Below, piece by piece: positions 33,790 through 42,663 of a DNA stretch of 64,000 bases. The DNA lies in the NCBI GenBank assembly GCA_022071945.1, contig JAJVIN010000006.1, positions 62,001 to 126,000 of the forward strand. The letters run 5' to 3'. Source of the DNA: Thermoanaerobaculia bacterium (lineage in GTDB: Bacteria > Acidobacteriota > Thermoanaerobaculia > UBA5066). A program made the translations under genes and the position numbers. Numbering within the stretch: the stretch's first letter is position 1; each line of letters starts with the position of its first letter. The notes under the pieces were generated by a model. It saw only the letters and a list, made by a program, of their open reading frames with translations. It did no database searches and was not told the origin of the DNA.

Positions 33790-35850
33790 ATGCGACGTCC
33801 GTCCGCCTCCCTTCCGACCCCCCTCTTGACCGCAGGCCTTCTGCTTGCGGCCCTCCCGTCCGGAGCGGCTCCCGCCCCGGCCCCGTCTCTGAAGCCCGTC
33901 GACCAGACGAACATGGACAAGGGAACGCCGGCCTGTTCCGACTTCTACCAGCACGCCAACGGCGCCTGGCTCAAGTCGAACCCGGTGCCCGCCGACAAGT
34001 CGCGCTGGGGCTCCTTCGAGGAGCTCGCCGACCGGAACCGGCTCGTTCTCAAGGGAATCGTCGAGGAGACCTCCGCACGGACAGACTGGCCAAAGGGCAG
34101 CATCCACCAGAAGGTGGGCGACTTCTTCGCGTCGGGAATGAACGCCGCCGCCATCGAGAAGGCCGGTCTCACCCCGCTTGCGCCCTGGTTCAAGAAGATC
34201 GACGGCCTGAAGGAGCCGAAGGAGCTCCCTGCTCTTCTCGCCGACCTGCACCGGTACCGTCTGCCCGCCGGCTTCGGCCTTTTCGTGGCCCAGGACCAGA
34301 AGACCTCGACACGCTACATTCCGATGCTGTCGCAGGGCGGCCTCGGCCTTCCGGACCGCGACTACTACCTCAAGGACGACCCGAAGTCGAAGGAGATCCG
34401 GGACAAGTACACCACCCACATCGCGAAAATGCTCGAGATGGCCGGGGAACCGACGGAGAACGCCCAGAAGAAGGCCGCGGCCATCCTCGCCTTCGAGACT
34501 CGCTTCGCGAAGGCCTCCCGCTCGCGCGTCGAGCTCCGCGATCCCGAGAAGAACTACAACAAGAAAACGCGCGACGAGCTCGTCAAGGAAGCAGCCGGGT
34601 TCGACTGGAAGACGTACCTCGACGCTCGCGGGATCCCGGCCGGCCAGGAAATGAATGTGAGGCAGCCGGAGTTCTTCAAGTTCTTCGGCGAAACCGCGGC
34701 GTCCGAGCCCGTGGAGACGTGGAAGAGCTACCTCCGCTGGCACGTTCTTCGCTCTTCCGCCGCGCTCCTCCCGGCGAAGTTCGACGAGGAGGCGTTCGGC
34801 TTCTACGGGCGGACCCTCAACGGCATCGAGGAGCAGGAAGACCGCTGGAAGCGCGTTCTGGCCGCGACGGACTCTGGAATCGGCGAGGCACTCGGCCAGC
34901 TCTACGTCGAGAAGGCCTTCAGCCCCCAGTCGAAGGAGCGGATGAAGAAGCTCGTCGAGAATCTGAGGGGCGCGCTGAAAGAGCGGATCGAGGGCCTCGC
35001 CTGGATGAGCCCCGAGACGAAAAAGCAGGCTCTGAAGAAGCTCGCGGCCTTCGGCGTCAAGATCGGCTACCCGGACAAGTGGAGGGACTACACGGCCCTT
35101 CCGATCTCGCGCGGCTCCTACTTCGAGAACGTGCTCGCCGCCCACGCGTTCGAGACAAAGCGGAACATCGACAAGCTCGGCAAGCCGATCGACCGGACGG
35201 AGTGGGGCATGACACCGTCGACCGTCAACGCCTACTACAGCCCCACCATGAACGAGATCGTTTTCCCGGCGGGGATTCTCCAGCCGCCCTTCTTCTGGGC
35301 GGATGCGGATGACGCTGTCAACTACGGCGGCATCGGCGTCGTCATCGGCCACGAAATGACCCATGGCTTCGACGATTCGGGGAGCAGGTACGACGCCGAA
35401 GGCAATCTGAAGAACTGGTGGACCGATGAGGATCGCAAGGCCTACGACGCCCGCACCGGGCTCGTGGCCCGGCAGTTCGACGGCTTCAAGCCGCTCCCCG
35501 ACAAGGCGATCAACGGAAAGCTGACGCTCGGCGAGAACGTCTCGGACCTGGGTGGACTCAAGATCTCGTACGTGGCGCTCACGAAAGCTCTCGGGAAGGA
35601 CCCGATGACGGCTCCCGCCGTTGACGGATTCACCCCGGCGCAGCGGTTCTTCCTGAGCTATGCGAACGTCTGGCGGAACAACATCCGGGACGAGGCCCTC
35701 AGCGTCCGGCTGACGACCGACCCTCACAGCCCGGGCAGGTGGCGCGTCCTTGGCCCGCTCGCCAACCTCCCGGAGTTCCACGGAGCTTTCGGGTGCCAGG
35801 CCGGCACGGGCATGTGGAGGCCCGAACCGGAGCGCCCCTCGATCTGGTAA
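33790..35850 (+). CDS. pepO: M13-family zinc metallopeptidase (neprilysin/PepO-like)
   Basis: The 686-residue product has a signal peptide (cleavage near PSGAAPAP). The zinc site is HEMTH (His521, Glu522, His525), with the third ligand Glu582 and Asp586 in GENVSDLGG. The family motif NAYYSPTMNEIVFPAG for substrate binding and the C-terminal Trp are present. It is an exported endopeptidase acting on oligopeptides in the periplasm or outside the cell. It stands alone, with its own hairpin downstream. Confidence 0.96.
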   Translation: MRRPSASLPTPLLTAGLLLAALPSGAAPAPAPSLKPVDQTNMDKGTPACSDFYQHANGAWLKSNPVPADKSRWGSFEELADRNRLVLKGIVEETSARTDWPKGSIHQKVGDFFASGMNAAAIEKAGLTPLAPWFKKIDGLKEPKELPALLADLHRYRLPAGFGLFVAQDQKTSTRYIPMLSQGGLGLPDRDYYLKDDPKSKEIRDKYTTHIAKMLEMAGEPTENAQKKAAAILAFETRFAKASRSRVELRDPEKNYNKKTRDELVKEAAGFDWKTYLDARGIPAGQEMNVRQPEFFKFFGETAASEPVETWKSYLRWHVLRSSAALLPAKFDEEAFGFYGRTLNGIEEQEDRWKRVLAATDSGIGEALGQLYVEKAFSPQSKERMKKLVENLRGALKERIEGLAWMSPETKKQALKKLAAFGVKIGYPDKWRDYTALPISRGSYFENVLAAHAFETKRNIDKLGKPIDRTEWGMTPSTVNAYYSPTMNEIVFPAGILQPPFFWADADDAVNYGGIGVVIGHEMTHGFDDSGSRYDAEGNLKNWWTDEDRKAYDARTGLVARQFDGFKPLPDKAINGKLTLGENVSDLGGLKISYVALTKALGKDPMTAPAVDGFTPAQRFFLSYANVWRNNIRDEALSVRLTTDPHSPGRWRVLGPLANLPEFHGAFGCQAGTGMWRPEPERPSIW

Positions 35851-35862
35851 CCGTCTCCCGGC

Positions 35863-35896
35863 ACCGGCCCTGCCCCCGGAGTTGGGCGGGGCCGGT
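35863..35896 (+). terminator. Hairpin after pepO
   Basis: A 13-bp stem (35863-35875 with 35884-35896, one G-U pair) with an 8-nt loop starts 12 bp after the stop codon. It lacks a T-run. The remaining sequence to 36033 shows nothing else. Confidence 0.55.
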
Positions 35897-36033
35897 CCTC
35901 ACTCCCCCCAACACGGCGGCCGCCGAACCTGGGCAAGGCCAGCCGGGTCCTTGCCCCACGCGAGGGCGAAGTTCCGGGTCCGGGAGCCGGTGGCCGGGAT
36001 CGAGAGCCGCGTGGTACGCGAAATCTGGCCGAC

Positions 36034-36897
36034 CTACCAGAGCCTCTCATCCCCCGCATGCCAGTCCCGCGTGACGTCGAGCCAGAAGGCGAGGCCGGCG
36101 AATCGGCCGAACGAGGAGTAGAACTCCTCGACCTCCCGGTCCGAAACGGCGTGCCCGCCGAATCGCAGCTCGGCAACCTTCTTTCGTGACCAGGAATCGA
36201 GGCCGAGGCGGGAGTGCCGGCCGAGAAGACGCATCAACGTGTGGGCGGCATAGGGACCGAATCCGCCGTTCTTCCTTATCTCGGCCTCGATCTCGTCGTC
36301 ATCCCTCCCTGGGTCCTCCCACGAGGCCAGATCGAGGCGGCCAGACGAAATCGCGGAGGCGAACCGGGAAAGATACGGAGCCCGGTACCCGCACTTCACC
36401 TCGGACCTCAGGAGGCTCTCCGGGAGCCTCGCCACTCTCTCTGGACCCGGGAAGGCACCATCGACGCCCGCGACGGCGATCAGGCGCGTCACCATCGTCC
36501 GGGTCAGCTCCCAGGAACAGTTCGTTGTCAAAAGGACCTTGACGGCGTCCTCGAAGAGGTCCGGAGCCCGCAGCATCCTCCCCGCTCCTCTCTCCGCGAT
36601 CCAGCCGAACCCTTCCTCTTCGCGTTCCGCGCAGTCTCGATGAAAGTCCGCGAGCGGCACTCCGAATTGCAGGATCCGAAGCCCGGCACGCTTCAGCTCG
36701 GCACGGGGAAGACCCGTCGAGGAGGCCCAGATCCCGGTCCTGGATGACGTGATTCGCAGGGGCTGACCTCGCCCATCGTGCTCGACCACGGTCTCCAGCA
36801 CCCCACGCTTGCGGTCATAGCGAAACGGTGGAAGGTCGTACCACCCGTGGCTGCGGACGATCAGGTCCAGGTCGCCCTTTCCGCAAAGGACCCTCAT
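36034..36897 (-). CDS. HhH-GPD superfamily DNA glycosylase
   Basis: The 287-residue product has an N-terminal beta region (about 1-95) and a helical HhH-GPD domain (about 100-260). LLTTNCSWELTRTMV, the hairpin NGGFGPYAAH and a downstream catalytic-type Asp in LGLDSW match AlkA/OGG1-like base-excision glycosylases. The damaged base it removes is unknown. Its ATG overlaps by 4 bp (ATGA) the stop of a short PBP remnant, and a decayed copy of its first ~12 codons lies after the real PBP gene at 40281. This indicates an ancestral PBP-glycosylase gene pair now split. Confidence 0.8.
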   Translation of the reverse strand: MRVLCGKGDLDLIVRSHGWYDLPPFRYDRKRGVLETVVEHDGRGQPLRITSSRTGIWASSTGLPRAELKRAGLRILQFGVPLADFHRDCAEREEEGFGWIAERGAGRMLRAPDLFEDAVKVLLTTNCSWELTRTMVTRLIAVAGVDGAFPGPERVARLPESLLRSEVKCGYRAPYLSRFASAISSGRLDLASWEDPGRDDDEIEAEIRKNGGFGPYAAHTLMRLLGRHSRLGLDSWSRKKVAELRFGGHAVSDREVEEFYSSFGRFAGLAFWLDVTRDWHAGDERLW

Positions 36898-36986
36898 GTC
36901 CGCTTAGGCAGGAGCCCGGGGCGAACGGCGGGGTTCACCCGGTACCCGCCATGGGCGTTGACCGCACACACCGCCGCGTTTTCCAT
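36894..36986 (-). pseudogene. Remnant of a class A penicillin-binding protein gene
   Basis: The 30-residue frame MENAAVCAVNAHGGYRVNPA + VRPGLLPKRT matches two separate parts of the PBP at 40281-42659: the transpeptidase-domain segment MEIAASYAVFANGGYRVKP, and the extreme C-terminus VRPGLLPPQT. It is thus an internally deleted copy of that gene's 3' part. Its stop overlaps the glycosylase start. Confidence 0.8.
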
Positions 36987-37103
36987 TGGTCTTGGATTGT
37001 AGCGAGGGGACCGGCATCCATGCCGATTCCATGAGAATCGAGTACGCGGGGTCCCGAGTGTCACATTCTCGGGGCCGCCCGCGCCCGTTCAAGGAGCCGG
37101 GGC
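36987..37103. other. Intergenic region upstream of the PBP remnant
   Basis: The sequence between the remnant and the hybrid kinase stop shows no gene and no clear promoter or terminator. Confidence 0.4.
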
Positions 37104-39530
37104 TCAGACGGCGGCGCGCCGGACTCGCAGCGCGCGCGCTTCGGAGACGACCTGCTCGACATCCTCGACCTCGACGGGCTTGACGAGGCAGCGGTCGCAG
37201 CCCGCGCTTCGAAAGCGCTCCAGTTCGGCGAACTCCTCGTGGGCCGTCAGCCCGGTCACGAACGCGCGCCGGCCGAGAAAGGTTTCCCGCCTGCGCAGCT
37301 CGCGGACCATCTCCGGCCCGTTCATGACCGGCATTTCCATGTCCACGATCACGAGGTCGGGCGGATTCCTCTCGGCCGCGTCGAGGCCGGCGCGCCCGTT
37401 GGCGGCCAGGCTGACGCCGGCACCGAGCGAGACCAGTGTGGCCTGAAGCATCGCGGCAGCGATCGCGTCGTCGTCGACGATGAGGGCCTCCAGCCGCCCG
37501 ATCGCTGGAGCCGCGGTGGCGACGCCGAGCTCCGGAAGGCCGCGCCGGTCCTCGGGACCGGTGTAAGGGACGCTGAGGACCTCGGGCGGCGCCGCGGGCA
37601 GCACGACCTCGAGTGTCGTGCCCTGCTCCTCCGAGGTCGTCATCGCGATCCGCCCTCCCTGGGTGGTGGCCATCAGCCGGGCGGAGTAGGTGCCGAGGCC
37701 GGTACCGCCCCGCTTGCCGCCTGTCGTGAACTTGTCGAAGAACGTGGCTCGGAGCTCCATCGGGACAGCGCCCCGGTTCCTCACCCGCACGGTCACCTCT
37801 GCCGCGTCTGAGCTCACGGCCACCGCGACGGCCTCGCCGTCCGGTGACGCCTCGACCGCGTTCTTCAAGAGGTTCGCGAACATCGAATAGCAGAGCAGCT
37901 CCTCCCCGAGGGCCCAGCAAGGCTCGCACGTCCCGCCATGGGCGTTTACGAGCTCGATGCGCAGGTTCTTCGACTGCGCGTGTCCCTCCAGATCGCCGGC
38001 GACGTGACGCAGCAGGTTCACGAGCTCCACCGGGCGCGCATTCAGGTGATAGGTGCCCCGCTCCATCTTCAGCATGTCGACCGAGAGGTTCACGAGGTCC
38101 ATGACCCGGTAGCACGAGCGCTCGACGAGGCGCATGAGCTCCACCTGCCTCACGCTGAGGCCGGGAGTGCGACGCACCTGTTTCATGAGTGCGATGGTGT
38201 TGGCGAGCGGCGTCCGCAGGTCGTGGCGGGAAACGCGTTCGACCTCCTCTTGCAGCCGGATGTTCTCGGCCAGAACCGCGTTTCTGTCCGCCAGCTCCTC
38301 GTTCGCCCGCCGCAAGCGCCGCGCGTGGGCCAGCTTCCTGGCGACCGTGTAGGCGGCGAGCGCCAGCAGGCAGAGGCTCAGCACGAGGACGCGGGTCCGC
38401 AGCGTGTTTTCACGCAGGAGCGCGCGGTTCTCCTCCTCCTTGCGTTCGGTGTCGAACTGCACGCGCAGCCGGGACGCATGCTCCTGCTTGCGGCGTTCCC
38501 CCAGGCGGCGCTCCGCGTCGAGTTGCGCGCTGCGCGCCTCGAACGCCATGCGCCAGTCACCCAGGGCGGCCGACGCCTCGGCCCTTTCTCCCTCGATCTT
38601 CAGCAGGAAGCGGTCGTCCGAATTGGCAAGGTAGTGGGCGCGCGCGGCGTCCAGTTCGCGGAGCGCCTCGAGAGGACGCCCGAGTTGACGGAGGGCCACG
38701 CCGCGCGACAGGCGCGTTGCGGCGGCCATGTTCGCGTCCCCCGCCTTCTCGAACGCCTTGAGCGCCGAGAACAGGGGAACGAGGGCCTCGCGGGCGCGAC
38801 CCAGTTTGGTGAGCACGATGGCCACCGAACGCTCGCAGTAGGCGATCTGGACGGCGTCGCCCCGCTGCCGCTCCATCTCGAGCGCCTTCTGCAGCTCGGG
38901 CAGAGCCCCCTGCGGGTCGCCCTTGGTGTCGAGCGTCGACCCTATGTTGAAGTGGTCGGTGGCCACGTCTCCGGCCAGGCCGGCTTTCTCGTTCTCGGCG
39001 AGCAGCAGCCGGTAGTACTCCAGGGCCTTGTCGTACTCTCCGACGTTGGCGTCGGCGTAGACGTTGGCGATGGCGCCGAGCGCACGGTGCTTCTTGCCGT
39101 CGCGCCGGAGTGTCAGGTCCAGCCGGTAGGCGCGCTGCAGATCGGCCAAGGCAGCGTCGAATCGGCCCCGTGAGTGGTGAAGCTCGCCGCGCAGCATGAG
39201 GGCATCGGCGGTGAGGCGGTCGTCGTGGAGCCGCTCGGCCTCGCTGACCGCGAACTCGTACTCGGCCTCGGCGGTCGCCAGACGTCCCGCGCCTTCGTTC
39301 CCGTAGCCGCGGCAGAGGCGCAGCTCGGCAACAGCCGCGGCGTTGCCCGCTCGCTGAGCCGCCGGGATCGCCGCCTCGGCGACGCGGATCGCCGCCTCAG
39401 GATCGGACGGAGCGGTGTCCCAGCAGCGCTTGATGTCATTCTCGAAGCTGGATGGGGCACCGGCCAGGGCCGGAATGAGCGCCAGGAGCAGTGCGCCCAT
39501 CGGTCCCTTTACAGCGCCTCCGCTCGACAT
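37104..39530 (-). CDS. TPR-containing hybrid sensor histidine kinase
   Basis: The product is about 808 residues from the ATG at 39530; an ATG at 39500 with AAGGGA upstream is an alternative. A hydrophobic signal segment is followed by a periplasmic TPR array (about 25-330), a coiled coil, one membrane helix (about 345-365) and a second coiled coil. The kinase core has SRHDLRTPLANT (phosphoacceptor His), NLLKNAVEAS and GGTGLGTYSARL. A C-terminal receiver domain (LEALIVDDD, Asp in LVIVDMEMPVMNG, K in CLVKPVEV) makes it a hybrid kinase. It sits between the two duplicated PBP/glycosylase fragments, so it probably arrived as an insertion. No partner regulator is adjacent except the broken FHA gene. 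Confidence 0.9.
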   Translation of the reverse strand: MSSGGAVKGPMGALLLALIPALAGAPSSFENDIKRCWDTAPSDPEAAIRVAEAAIPAAQRAGNAAAVAELRLCRGYGNEGAGRLATAEAEYEFAVSEAERLHDDRLTADALMLRGELHHSRGRFDAALADLQRAYRLDLTLRRDGKKHRALGAIANVYADANVGEYDKALEYYRLLLAENEKAGLAGDVATDHFNIGSTLDTKGDPQGALPELQKALEMERQRGDAVQIAYCERSVAIVLTKLGRAREALVPLFSALKAFEKAGDANMAAATRLSRGVALRQLGRPLEALRELDAARAHYLANSDDRFLLKIEGERAEASAALGDWRMAFEARSAQLDAERRLGERRKQEHASRLRVQFDTERKEEENRALLRENTLRTRVLVLSLCLLALAAYTVARKLAHARRLRRANEELADRNAVLAENIRLQEEVERVSRHDLRTPLANTIALMKQVRRTPGLSVRQVELMRLVERSCYRVMDLVNLSVDMLKMERGTYHLNARPVELVNLLRHVAGDLEGHAQSKNLRIELVNAHGGTCEPCWALGEELLCYSMFANLLKNAVEASPDGEAVAVAVSSDAAEVTVRVRNRGAVPMELRATFFDKFTTGGKRGGTGLGTYSARLMATTQGGRIAMTTSEEQGTTLEVVLPAAPPEVLSVPYTGPEDRRGLPELGVATAAPAIGRLEALIVDDDAIAAAMLQATLVSLGAGVSLAANGRAGLDAAERNPPDLVIVDMEMPVMNGPEMVRELRRRETFLGRRAFVTGLTAHEEFAELERFRSAGCDRCLVKPVEVEDVEQVVSEARALRVRRAAV

Positions 39531-39667
39531 GGCGGAAGCGTAGCGATCACGACCGGCTCCGTAAAGACGGGGGGGCAGGTCCCAGCGGACATCAGGGCTC
39601 GCGGCGCCCCACGCGACCTCGAAACGAGGCTCTTCATCGCCCGGCTTGCAAGGTGTCGCTCCCGCCG

Positions 39668-40102
39668 CTACTCGTACGTCGCGGTTGCGCCCGGGCAGGC
39701 GGCGCCCGGGCCGCGATAGACAAGGTGCACCGCCCCCACGCGGAACTCGTCTCCGTCGGCGAGTGGGAGGAGACCCTTCACCGCCGTCTCGCCGCGCCAC
39801 GTCCCGTTCTTGCTCCCGAGGTCCTCGATCGCGGCGCGCTCTTCCGTCACGACGATTCGAGCGTGCTCGCGCGAGACGGAGGGGTGACAGATCCAGATCC
39901 CCGCGGGAGGCTCCCTTCCGATGACGTTCGGTCCCTCGCCCAGCAGCATCTCGGTCCCGCTCCAGACGAGACGGTGCCGGTGCGAGGAAGGAGTCTTCTC
40001 CTCGACCTCGTGGACCGGGCCCTGAAAGGCGTAACCGAACCCGAAGACCGTCCGGGGGACAGACCTTCTGGGCCTTCTATTCCTGGCCCTGGAAGAGGCC
40101 CC
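39668..40102 (-). pseudogene. 5'-truncated winged-helix/FHA transcription regulator
   Basis: An FHA domain is complete (MLLGEGPNVIGREP, HPSVSREHARIVV, DLGSKNGTWRGE) from an ATG at 39949. The same frame is open upstream to 40102 without any start codon. It reads the last part of an OmpR-type winged helix, SVPRTVFGFGYAFQGP, immediately before. Homologous regulators carry a whole winged helix before the FHA domain, so the 5' half is missing. It is replaced by a palindromic repeat region from about 40105. An FHA-only protein from 39949 might still be made. Confidence 0.7.
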
Positions 40103-40110
40103 TCACCCTA

Positions 40111-40214
40111 CCCTCTCCCCGCTGCGGCGGGGCGAGGGAACGAGCGCCTGATCGGGGACCGCCTGATCGGGGACAGCCACTCTTCTCACTTGCGGCGGGG
40201 CGAGGGAACGAGCG
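40111..40214. repeat. Cluster of direct and inverted repeats
   Basis: TGCGGCGGGGCGAGGGAACG plus AGCG (24 bp) occurs exactly twice, at 40123-40146 and 40191-40214. Between them GCCTGATCGGGGAC occurs twice in tandem (40146-40159, 40161-40174). The first 24-bp copy is also half of an imperfect palindrome (40111-40138). The cluster abuts the truncated regulator gene. Confidence 0.85.
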
Positions 40215-40280
40215 TGGGACAGACATTCTTCGCCTGCTTCGCCTCTCAAGACGCCAGATCCCCATGGCCGCACGGGGCCC
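40215..40280. other. Decayed start of the glycosylase gene after the PBP gene
   Basis: Minus-strand sequence right after the PBP stop reads ATG-AGG-GCC-CCG-TGC-GGC-CAT-GGG-GAT-CTG (encoding MRAPCGHGDL). This aligns with the glycosylase start MRVLCGKGDL at 36897 and then stops. The plus-strand segments 40264-40310 and 36877-36924 agree at most positions. Confidence 0.7.
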
Positions 40281-42659
40281 TCATGTCTGCGGCGGCAGGA
40301 GTCCGGGGCGAACGTCCTCGCGTGGTTCGGGAGCGGGCCTTGCCCCATGGACCGGGCAGATCGCTGCCGGCTCGGTCCCCGCGAGATAGGTTTCATTCAG
40401 CTTCGACGGGCAGTTCTCCGAGGCCAGGAAGCCAGTCGTGGGGTCGACCGTTTCCTGAACGATTCCGGGCGGCCTCACGAAGCTCACGTTGAACTCGTGG
40501 GATGGCCGGCGCTTGGCGAACTCTGCAAAGATCGGCACGGCCGCCATCGAGCCCGATAGGCCGAGCCCGCGGTTGTCGTCGAATCCGACCCAGACGGCCA
40601 CGAGGAGCCTCGGCGAGAACCCGATGAACCAGGCGTCCCGGCCGTCGTTCGTCGTGCCCGTCTTGCCAGCGAAAGTGCCGGTTGCTCCGAGACGCCGGGC
40701 CGACGCGCCGGTCCCTCTCTCCACCGCCCCTCGCAAGATCTCGGTCACGAGGGCCGCCGAGGCCGCCTCGGCCGCGCGGTGCATCGGTTCCGCCTTCGGC
40801 CCGTCTCCCGCCAGCCGGTCCCCTCCGGGCTTGATCGCTCCAAGCAGGGCGGTGGGCTTCACCCGGTACCCGCCATTGGCGAAGACCGCATACGACGCCG
40901 CGATTTCCATGGGGCTGATCTCGAACGATCCGAGGGCGAGAGACGGATACGCCTTCATCGGCGAGCTGATTCCGGCTTCCTTCGCGAGCTCCACGATCCT
41001 CGGCAAGAGGTTGTCGCCCGAGCTCGTTTCCGAAAGCGCCACCCGGACCGTCGGGATGTTGATCGACTGTTCGAGTGTCTGCCTGACAGAGATCGGGCCG
41101 CGGAACTCGCCGTCATAGTTCTTCGGCGTCCAGATCTGCTGCTGACCGCCTCCGAACTCGATCGAGATGGGAGAGTCCTGGAGCACTGTCGACGGCGTCA
41201 TGTGCTGCCGGACCTCCGGGTCGGAGAAGGCGGCCAGAAAGACGAAGGGTTTGAAGAGGGAACCCGGCTGCCTCCTGGCCTGAACGACCCGGTTGAACTG
41301 ACTCTCCGAGTAGTCGCGCCCCCCGACGAGGGCCCGGATGGCCCCCGTGGCCGGATCGAGCGCGATCAGCGCTCCCTGCAAGGGCTCCTGGCCCGGCTTT
41401 GTCCGAAGCCTCTTGAACTTCGTCTCGAGCTGCTCGAGTCCCTTTTGCAAGGCGGCCTCGGCGGCCGTCTGCATGTCGGGATCGAGAGTCGTGAAGATCG
41501 AGACCCCTTCCTCCGAGATCTTCTCCCGGGACTGTCCGGCCTGGGTCAGGACGAAGTCGACGAAGTGCGACGCCTGGATTCCAGTGGCGGGGCGCGAGAT
41601 CGCCGTGAGCGGAGCAGCGGCGGCGTTCTCGTACTCCTCCTTCGTGATCTTCTCCAACTCGAGCATGCCCTTGAGGACGAAGGCCCGCCGAGTCCGGGCG
41701 CTCTCCTCCGAGCGGAAGGGTGAGAACCGGCCGGGAGAGGCGATCAGCCCGGCCAGCAACGCCGACTCGGGAAGGTTGAGCGCGGAGGCGGGCTTTCCGA
41801 AGTAGTACTTCGAGGCCTCCTCGACACCGGTGACCGAGATGGAGCCACGCTGGCCGAGGTAGATCTCGTTCAGGTAGGCCTCGAGGATCTGCTCCTTCTC
41901 GTACCTCACTTCCAGGATGACGGCGAGGAGAGCCTCGACCGCCTTGCGCCTGAAGGTCCGCTCATGCGTCAGAAAGAGGTTCTTGACGAGCTGCTGGGTC
42001 AGGGTCGATCCGCCCTGCACGGCGGATCCCCGCCTGAGATTCCGCAGAGCCGCCCCGAGGATCCGCCTGAGCGAGATCCCGCTGTGGGAGTAGAAGGACC
42101 GGTCTTCCGTCGTGATGATGGCGTCGACGAGCCTGGGTGAAACCTGATCGAGCCTGACGGGCGTCCGGTCCTCCATCTTCTGGTCGAAGACAGAGCCCAC
42201 GACCTCGGGCTCGAAGGTGGCGAGGGAAAGGGGGACCTTGTCGACGGCGCGCCTGAGCGTGCGGATCTTGCTCCCCTCGAACTCCATCTCGATGGGGATT
42301 CCCCCCGTCCTTCCGAACGCTGTTTCCCTGTCCTTCAGCCAGACCGCGATCCAATTGCCCGAGACCGAGTACCGGCCTGGCTCGATCTTCGTCCCCGGCT
42401 CCAACGCCGCGTAGCGGAGCCTCTGCAGACGCCTCAGGACATCCTCCGGACTCCACCCGTCGCCCTGCCTGACGACCCACACGTCCGAGTAGATCCGCGC
42501 CGGCAGGTTCCACTTGCGGCCGTCCATCCGCTTGCGAACCAGCCGGTCGTAGTAAGAAACCACCGCTCCCATCGCGACGATTCCGACGGCGAAGAAGACG
42601 CCGGCAAAGAGCAGGAGTCCCCTCGGCAGCCGCCGCTTCTTTCTCGCCATTCGCGCCAT
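40281..42659 (-). CDS. Class A penicillin-binding protein, PBP1b-like
   Basis: The product is about 792 residues from the ATG at 42659, which lies 4 bp after the upstream stop. A basic cytoplasmic N-terminus and one membrane helix (about 10-35) precede a UB2H-like region (about 55-140). A GT51 glycosyltransferase follows, with catalytic TEDRSFYSHSG, GGSTLTQQLVKN and EAYLNEIYLG. A transpeptidase domain with SLFKPF (Ser-x-x-Lys), QSINIP (SxN) and AGKTGTTND (KTG) completes it. It polymerises and crosslinks peptidoglycan at the inner membrane. A truncated copy of its 3' part is at 36894-36986. Confidence 0.95.
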   Translation of the reverse strand: MARMARKKRRLPRGLLLFAGVFFAVGIVAMGAVVSYYDRLVRKRMDGRKWNLPARIYSDVWVVRQGDGWSPEDVLRRLQRLRYAALEPGTKIEPGRYSVSGNWIAVWLKDRETAFGRTGGIPIEMEFEGSKIRTLRRAVDKVPLSLATFEPEVVGSVFDQKMEDRTPVRLDQVSPRLVDAIITTEDRSFYSHSGISLRRILGAALRNLRRGSAVQGGSTLTQQLVKNLFLTHERTFRRKAVEALLAVILEVRYEKEQILEAYLNEIYLGQRGSISVTGVEEASKYYFGKPASALNLPESALLAGLIASPGRFSPFRSEESARTRRAFVLKGMLELEKITKEEYENAAAAPLTAISRPATGIQASHFVDFVLTQAGQSREKISEEGVSIFTTLDPDMQTAAEAALQKGLEQLETKFKRLRTKPGQEPLQGALIALDPATGAIRALVGGRDYSESQFNRVVQARRQPGSLFKPFVFLAAFSDPEVRQHMTPSTVLQDSPISIEFGGGQQQIWTPKNYDGEFRGPISVRQTLEQSINIPTVRVALSETSSGDNLLPRIVELAKEAGISSPMKAYPSLALGSFEISPMEIAASYAVFANGGYRVKPTALLGAIKPGGDRLAGDGPKAEPMHRAAEAASAALVTEILRGAVERGTGASARRLGATGTFAGKTGTTNDGRDAWFIGFSPRLLVAVWVGFDDNRGLGLSGSMAAVPIFAEFAKRRPSHEFNVSFVRPPGIVQETVDPTTGFLASENCPSKLNETYLAGTEPAAICPVHGARPAPEPREDVRPGLLPPQT

Positions 42660-42663
42660 TCGA

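Noticed and set aside
40111-40214. CRISPR array
   Set aside because: There are only two 24-bp copies with one 44-bp spacer that itself contains a tandem repeat, and no cas genes.
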